From: CAKZNE01 sp964485405
Lineage (GTDB): Bacteria; Bacteroidota; Bacteroidia; Flavobacteriales; Schleiferiaceae
Assembly: GCA_964485405.1 (NCBI GenBank)
Contig: CAZAJG010000004.1
Location: forward strand, 1 to 64,000
Direction: 5' to 3'
DNA: 64,000 nucleotides
This document shows positions 61,196 to 64,000 of the stretch, piece after piece. Numbering within the stretch: the first letter of the stretch is position 1; each line of letters opens with the position of its first letter. The notes beneath the pieces are model-generated. The model did no database searches. It saw only the letters and a list, made by a program, of their open reading frames with translations, and was not told where the DNA came from. The translations under genes and the position numbers were made by a program.

Positions 61196-62260
61196 ATGAA
61201 TCATACAATACAGAAACCTTCCCTTTCCGTAAGTCACTCAGAGTTTGAGGATCTTGCGCGTTTTCAGGATCTATATTGTATTTCTATATGTTTACCTTCT
61301 TCTTCTAACAATCATATTCCCATTAAACAAATTGAAGATGAAATTTTCAAGCAGGCCGATTTAGGTCAATATTCGAGTCAACAGCAATACGGGCTTACTA
61401 GAGAAGCAGTTTGGGAACATCTTAAAGAGGTGAAAAAGATTTTAGATCTCTGTCATCAAAAAGAACCAGAACTGAGTCTAATTATATTAATCAGTCGTGT
61501 AGAAGTTAAATCCTTCTTTATCCCGTTAACCCGTGAATTCGATGTTTATGTAAACGACCATTTTTACTTAAAACCTCTCACTCAGCTGTTTAATGATGAT
61601 CGTAAACTCATGATTTTGCACCTCCAAAAAGAGAAGGCAGAACTTGTTTTTGAGAAGAACACTTTAGCTCAAAACATCATCACTATAGAAAATAGATATC
61701 CTGAAAACTTAGATACTAAAGACTTTTTTGAAAATGTAAACCTAAAGTTACACAATCTTGATAAAGGCAAAGTGCCTTGGATTTTAGCTGGAGACAAAGC
61801 CCTAACCCACTCTTTTCTTAATGGGTCAAAATACGAGAACCTTTTTCAACACATTCTTGATATTCCTGAAGGACAAGAAAATCAGAGACTGTTACGAAGA
61901 AAGGCATGGAGACTGCTCACAGAATATCAAGAGGAAAAAGTAAATCAATACATAAGTCAGTTTACGAAAAACGCTTCTGATTTTAATCTTTCTTCTGATT
62001 TAGATGAAATCGTTTTGCAGGCCTTTCAAGGTAAAGTGAAAACGCTCTTCCTAACCGAAGGCAAAGATGTTTATGGAGAATTTGATGCTAAAAATGACTT
62101 TGTACTTAGTAATTTACCGCAAAAGGAAGGTGCTTCACTTTCCAATTTAGCTGCGGTTTACACCTCTCTCAATAAGGGTAATGTATATCATGTAGATGTA
62201 GAAAAGATGCCCTTTTCACAAAAACCCATGAACGCAATTTTCACACAAAAAACACATTAA
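61196..62260 (+). CDS. Bacterial archaeo-eukaryotic release factor (baeRF)-like protein
   Basis: A 354-residue protein. The arrangement LYCISICLPSSSN, PLTREFDVYVNDHFYLKPL, KLMILHLQKEKAELVFEKN, VPWILAGDKALTHSFLNGS and a final helix-strand part (KTLFLTEGKDVYGEFD) resembles the baeRF families, bacterial homologues of eRF1/Pelota. These are thought to act at ribosomes or in stress recovery. It is followed directly by an MscS channel gene (stop TAA, then ATG). The operator upstream suggests stress control. Confidence 0.6.
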   Translation: MNHTIQKPSLSVSHSEFEDLARFQDLYCISICLPSSSNNHIPIKQIEDEIFKQADLGQYSSQQQYGLTREAVWEHLKEVKKILDLCHQKEPELSLIILISRVEVKSFFIPLTREFDVYVNDHFYLKPLTQLFNDDRKLMILHLQKEKAELVFEKNTLAQNIITIENRYPENLDTKDFFENVNLKLHNLDKGKVPWILAGDKALTHSFLNGSKYENLFQHILDIPEGQENQRLLRRKAWRLLTEYQEEKVNQYISQFTKNASDFNLSSDLDEIVLQAFQGKVKTLFLTEGKDVYGEFDAKNDFVLSNLPQKEGASLSNLAAVYTSLNKGNVYHVDVEKMPFSQKPMNAIFTQKTH

Positions 62261-63163
62261 ATGATGACAAATTTTGATCTTTCAACCGTGTACGAACTCA
62301 TAAGTGAAAAGCTTGATACGTGGCTACAAACCATCATAACGATGTTGCCCAACCTGGTTGTAGCACTCGCGGTATTTGGTCTTTTTGTTTTAATGGGTAA
62401 GGGACTTAAAAAGCTGGCTTACAAGCTTTCCGATAAAATTTCTGACAATCAAGCGCTTAACCGATTGATTTCCACTATCGTTTTTATATCGGTAATTGGT
62501 ATAGGTATTTTTACGGCTCTGAGCTTATTGCATCTAGACAAAGCCCTTACTTCTCTACTTACAGGTGCAGGTATTATCGGATTGGCCTTGAGTTTTGCTT
62601 TTCAAGATTCTGCCACCAACTTTATTTCTGGAATTTTTATGGCGGCTCGTAAGCCTTTCCACATCGGTGATGTAATTGAAAGTGAAGGAACTATGGGTAC
62701 GGTAGACAAAATGAATTTGAGAAATACGATCCTACTCTCTTTTCAAGGACAGTATGTGTACATACCCAATAAGGAAGTGTATCAAAACAAGCTCATCAAT
62801 TACAGTAAACTGGGTAAGCGAAGAGTAGATCTCTCTGTTGGTGTATCGTATGGCGATGATTTAAAAACAGCTCAAAAAACTGGATTAAATGCCATCAAAT
62901 CTCTTCCTTTTATTATTGAAGAGGATAAAGCTTCCTTTTTATTTGATGAATTTGGTGATAGCTCTATTAATGGTAAACTGCGATTTTGGATAAAGTATGA
63001 AGGAGAAGTAACCTATTTACAAGCGCAAAGTCGCGCCATTACCGCGGTAAAAGAAGCATTCGATAATAATGATATTACCATTCCGTTCCCTATTCGCACC
63101 TTGGATTTTGGGATTAAGGGTGGAGAAAAACTCTCTGCGGTAATGGAGCAAGAAGTTGCTTAA
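62261..63163 (+). CDS. mscS: MscS-family mechanosensitive channel
   Basis: A 300-residue membrane protein. Three hydrophobic helices (about 25-50, 68-90, 95-120) are followed by the pore-lining, glycine- and alanine-rich TM3 (ALTSLLTGAGIIGLALSFAF) and the MscS beta domain (PFHIGDVIESEGTMGTVDKM, VYIPNKEVYQNKLINYS). The C-terminal alpha/beta part is complete. It opens under membrane tension to release solutes in osmotic downshock. It directly follows the baeRF-like gene without a gap, so the two are a single transcript. Confidence 0.92.
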   Translation: MMTNFDLSTVYELISEKLDTWLQTIITMLPNLVVALAVFGLFVLMGKGLKKLAYKLSDKISDNQALNRLISTIVFISVIGIGIFTALSLLHLDKALTSLLTGAGIIGLALSFAFQDSATNFISGIFMAARKPFHIGDVIESEGTMGTVDKMNLRNTILLSFQGQYVYIPNKEVYQNKLINYSKLGKRRVDLSVGVSYGDDLKTAQKTGLNAIKSLPFIIEEDKASFLFDEFGDSSINGKLRFWIKYEGEVTYLQAQSRAITAVKEAFDNNDITIPFPIRTLDFGIKGGEKLSAVMEQEVA

Positions 63164-63207
63164 GAGGTAAAAATATTTTAGTTTCCCCTTCTCTTTGTTG
63201 AGAAATT

Positions 63208-63306
63208 ACCGGAGAATATGTAAAGAAGTAGAACAACGTAAATAGTTGTGGATCAATCCAAAACAAGTAATAAATTATGGACCTACTTCTTTATATATTC
63301 TCCGGT
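63208..63306. repeat. Long inverted repeat spanning the start of the EEP-family gene
   Basis: The 24-base arms 63208-63231 and 63283-63306 pair fully, with one G-U pair, around a 51-base loop; the right arm runs into TTTTTT. The pair has terminator shape for the mscS transcript but contains the ATG (63277) of the next gene, and the right arm is coding sequence of that gene. Confidence 0.75.
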
Positions 63307-64000
63307 TTTTTAATGTTAATCCATTTGCTTTCTTTCTCCAAAAGGCAACATTGGATATTTAGAACCGCTGATTTTATCAAAATTCAATGGTTTATTCTTA
63401 AAACTCTATTTCTTCTACTCAACTTTATTTTTCTATCCAATACCACCCTCTGTTTTTGGCTCGTTCAAGGATTGTTGATTGCGCTTATCGTACATAGTGC
63501 TTTTCTTTTATATCCATATTTGTCTTTGTCTTGGCTTAGAAGGTCATCTAAAGGTTCCATTCATAGTAATGCTAGCACATCCATTCTATCTGTAAACGTT
63601 TATCAGCACAATCAAAACCATAAAAAACTTATTGATCTTGTTTACCAGGTAAAGCCGGATATCGTTTTTACTATGGAGTCCAACAAACAATGGGAAACTT
63701 CCTTGCAGATATTAGAGAAGGATTATCCGTTTTATAGAAAAATACCTTTAGAAAACGAATATGGAATACATTTTTACAGTAAACTAGAAATTCTAGATTT
63801 CCAAACTCATTTTTATACTTCTCCAGACTTACCTAGTATAGAAGCCGATTTACAAACCCGAAATAAAGAAATTTTTAAGTTTATTGGAGTGCATCCTTCT
63901 CCTCCAAGCCCTACTCAAGAGGATACTTCTAAAGAGCGAGATAGTGAGTTGTTATCTATTTCTGCTCGTGTTTTTACATGTAATGTACCAGTTTTAGTTG
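63277..64000 (+). CDS. Endonuclease/exonuclease/phosphatase-family protein, truncated by window end
   Basis: About 241 codons visible. The N-terminus has two or three membrane helices (MDLLLYIFSGFLMLIHLLSF, FILKTLFLLLNFIFL, LLIALIVHSAFLLY), then a cytoplasmic or periplasmic EEP domain begins: LSVNVYQHNQNHKKLIDLV, KPDIVFTMESNKQW (catalytic Glu in TMES), YGIHFYSKLEI and KFIGVHPSPPSP. This fits the membrane EEP/DNase I-like hydrolases of Bacteroidota, which act on phosphodiesters. The 3' part lies outside the window. An ATG at 63313 is an alternative start beyond the inverted repeat. Confidence 0.75.
   Translation, partial: MDLLLYIFSGFLMLIHLLSFSKRQHWIFRTADFIKIQWFILKTLFLLLNFIFLSNTTLCFWLVQGLLIALIVHSAFLLYPYLSLSWLRRSSKGSIHSNASTSILSVNVYQHNQNHKKLIDLVYQVKPDIVFTMESNKQWETSLQILEKDYPFYRKIPLENEYGIHFYSKLEILDFQTHFYTSPDLPSIEADLQTRNKEIFKFIGVHPSPPSPTQEDTSKERDSELLSISARVFTCNVPVLV

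Noticed and set aside
1..64000. CRISPR arrays, tRNA or rRNA genes, insertion sequences, integrase or transposase
   Set aside because: None was recognised by eye on either strand. A covariance-model or profile search would be needed to exclude small or degenerate examples.

Overview
The window comes from a Bacteroidota genome, most likely a marine flavobacterium-like organism. Supporting signs are a giant secreted protein with a C-terminal type IX secretion (T9SS) sorting domain, a TAnnTTTG-type -7 element, many TonB-C-like and DUF-type secreted proteins, VPGUxT/TlpA thioredoxin proteins, a BlaI/BlaR1 pair with its operators, and AT-rich spacers. No tRNA, rRNA or CRISPR array was recognised. 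A run of 10 N at 14220-14229 marks an assembly gap.

Layout. 1-8.8 kb: housekeeping and envelope genes (remnant of a sugar-epimerase-like gene, metallo-beta-lactamase-fold hydrolase, DUF389 membrane protein, outer-membrane beta-barrel, alpha/beta hydrolase, thioredoxin-MsrA fusion, BlaI/BlaR1-type regulatory pair, DUF3667 membrane protein). 9-16.2 kb: a low-synteny string of minus-strand small hypothetical genes separated by spacers with imperfect inverted repeats, including a PD-(D/E)XK-like protein, a J-domain-like protein and a DUF6624 protein. 16.4-18.8 kb: a TlpA-like lipoprotein, the decayed tail of a second copy, and a secreted protein. 18.8-21.5 kb: a five-gene cluster with three DUF2589 proteins and a zinc ribbon. 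22.2-27.9 kb: HMG-CoA reductase and the T9SS giant protein.

28.2-54.3 kb is the outstanding region: about 26 kb of tightly packed minus-strand genes forming a composite defence locus. In transcription order they are a caspase-like protease, a CD-NTase, a HORMA protein and a TRIP13-like AAA+ ATPase (the core of a type III CBASS), a SAVED-domain receptor, a 2272-residue sacsin/Hsp90-like ATPase fused to a superfamily 1 helicase, a 1686-residue YprA-family helicase, a 960-residue SNF2-type helicase resembling DrmD of DISARM, and a 1574-residue adenine methyltransferase resembling DrmMI/PglX. Four or five tiny genes follow, including a two-transmembrane protein. Many junctions overlap or lie 1-35 bases apart. 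The inferred logic is that a nucleotide second-messenger arm, gated by HORMA/TRIP13 and ending in SAVED and a protease, is built into one transcription unit with a DNA-modification/helicase arm of the DISARM/ARMADA kind. I know the individual families; this combination is the best candidate here for a previously undescribed system.

54.5-64 kb returns to ordinary genes: a frameshifted TonB-C remnant, a TPR histidine kinase/NarL response regulator pair, small hypotheticals, a PAS histidine kinase overlapping a REC-cNMP-Crp regulator, then a baeRF-like protein and an MscS channel behind a long operator-like dyad, and the start of an endonuclease/exonuclease/phosphatase-family gene cut by the window end.
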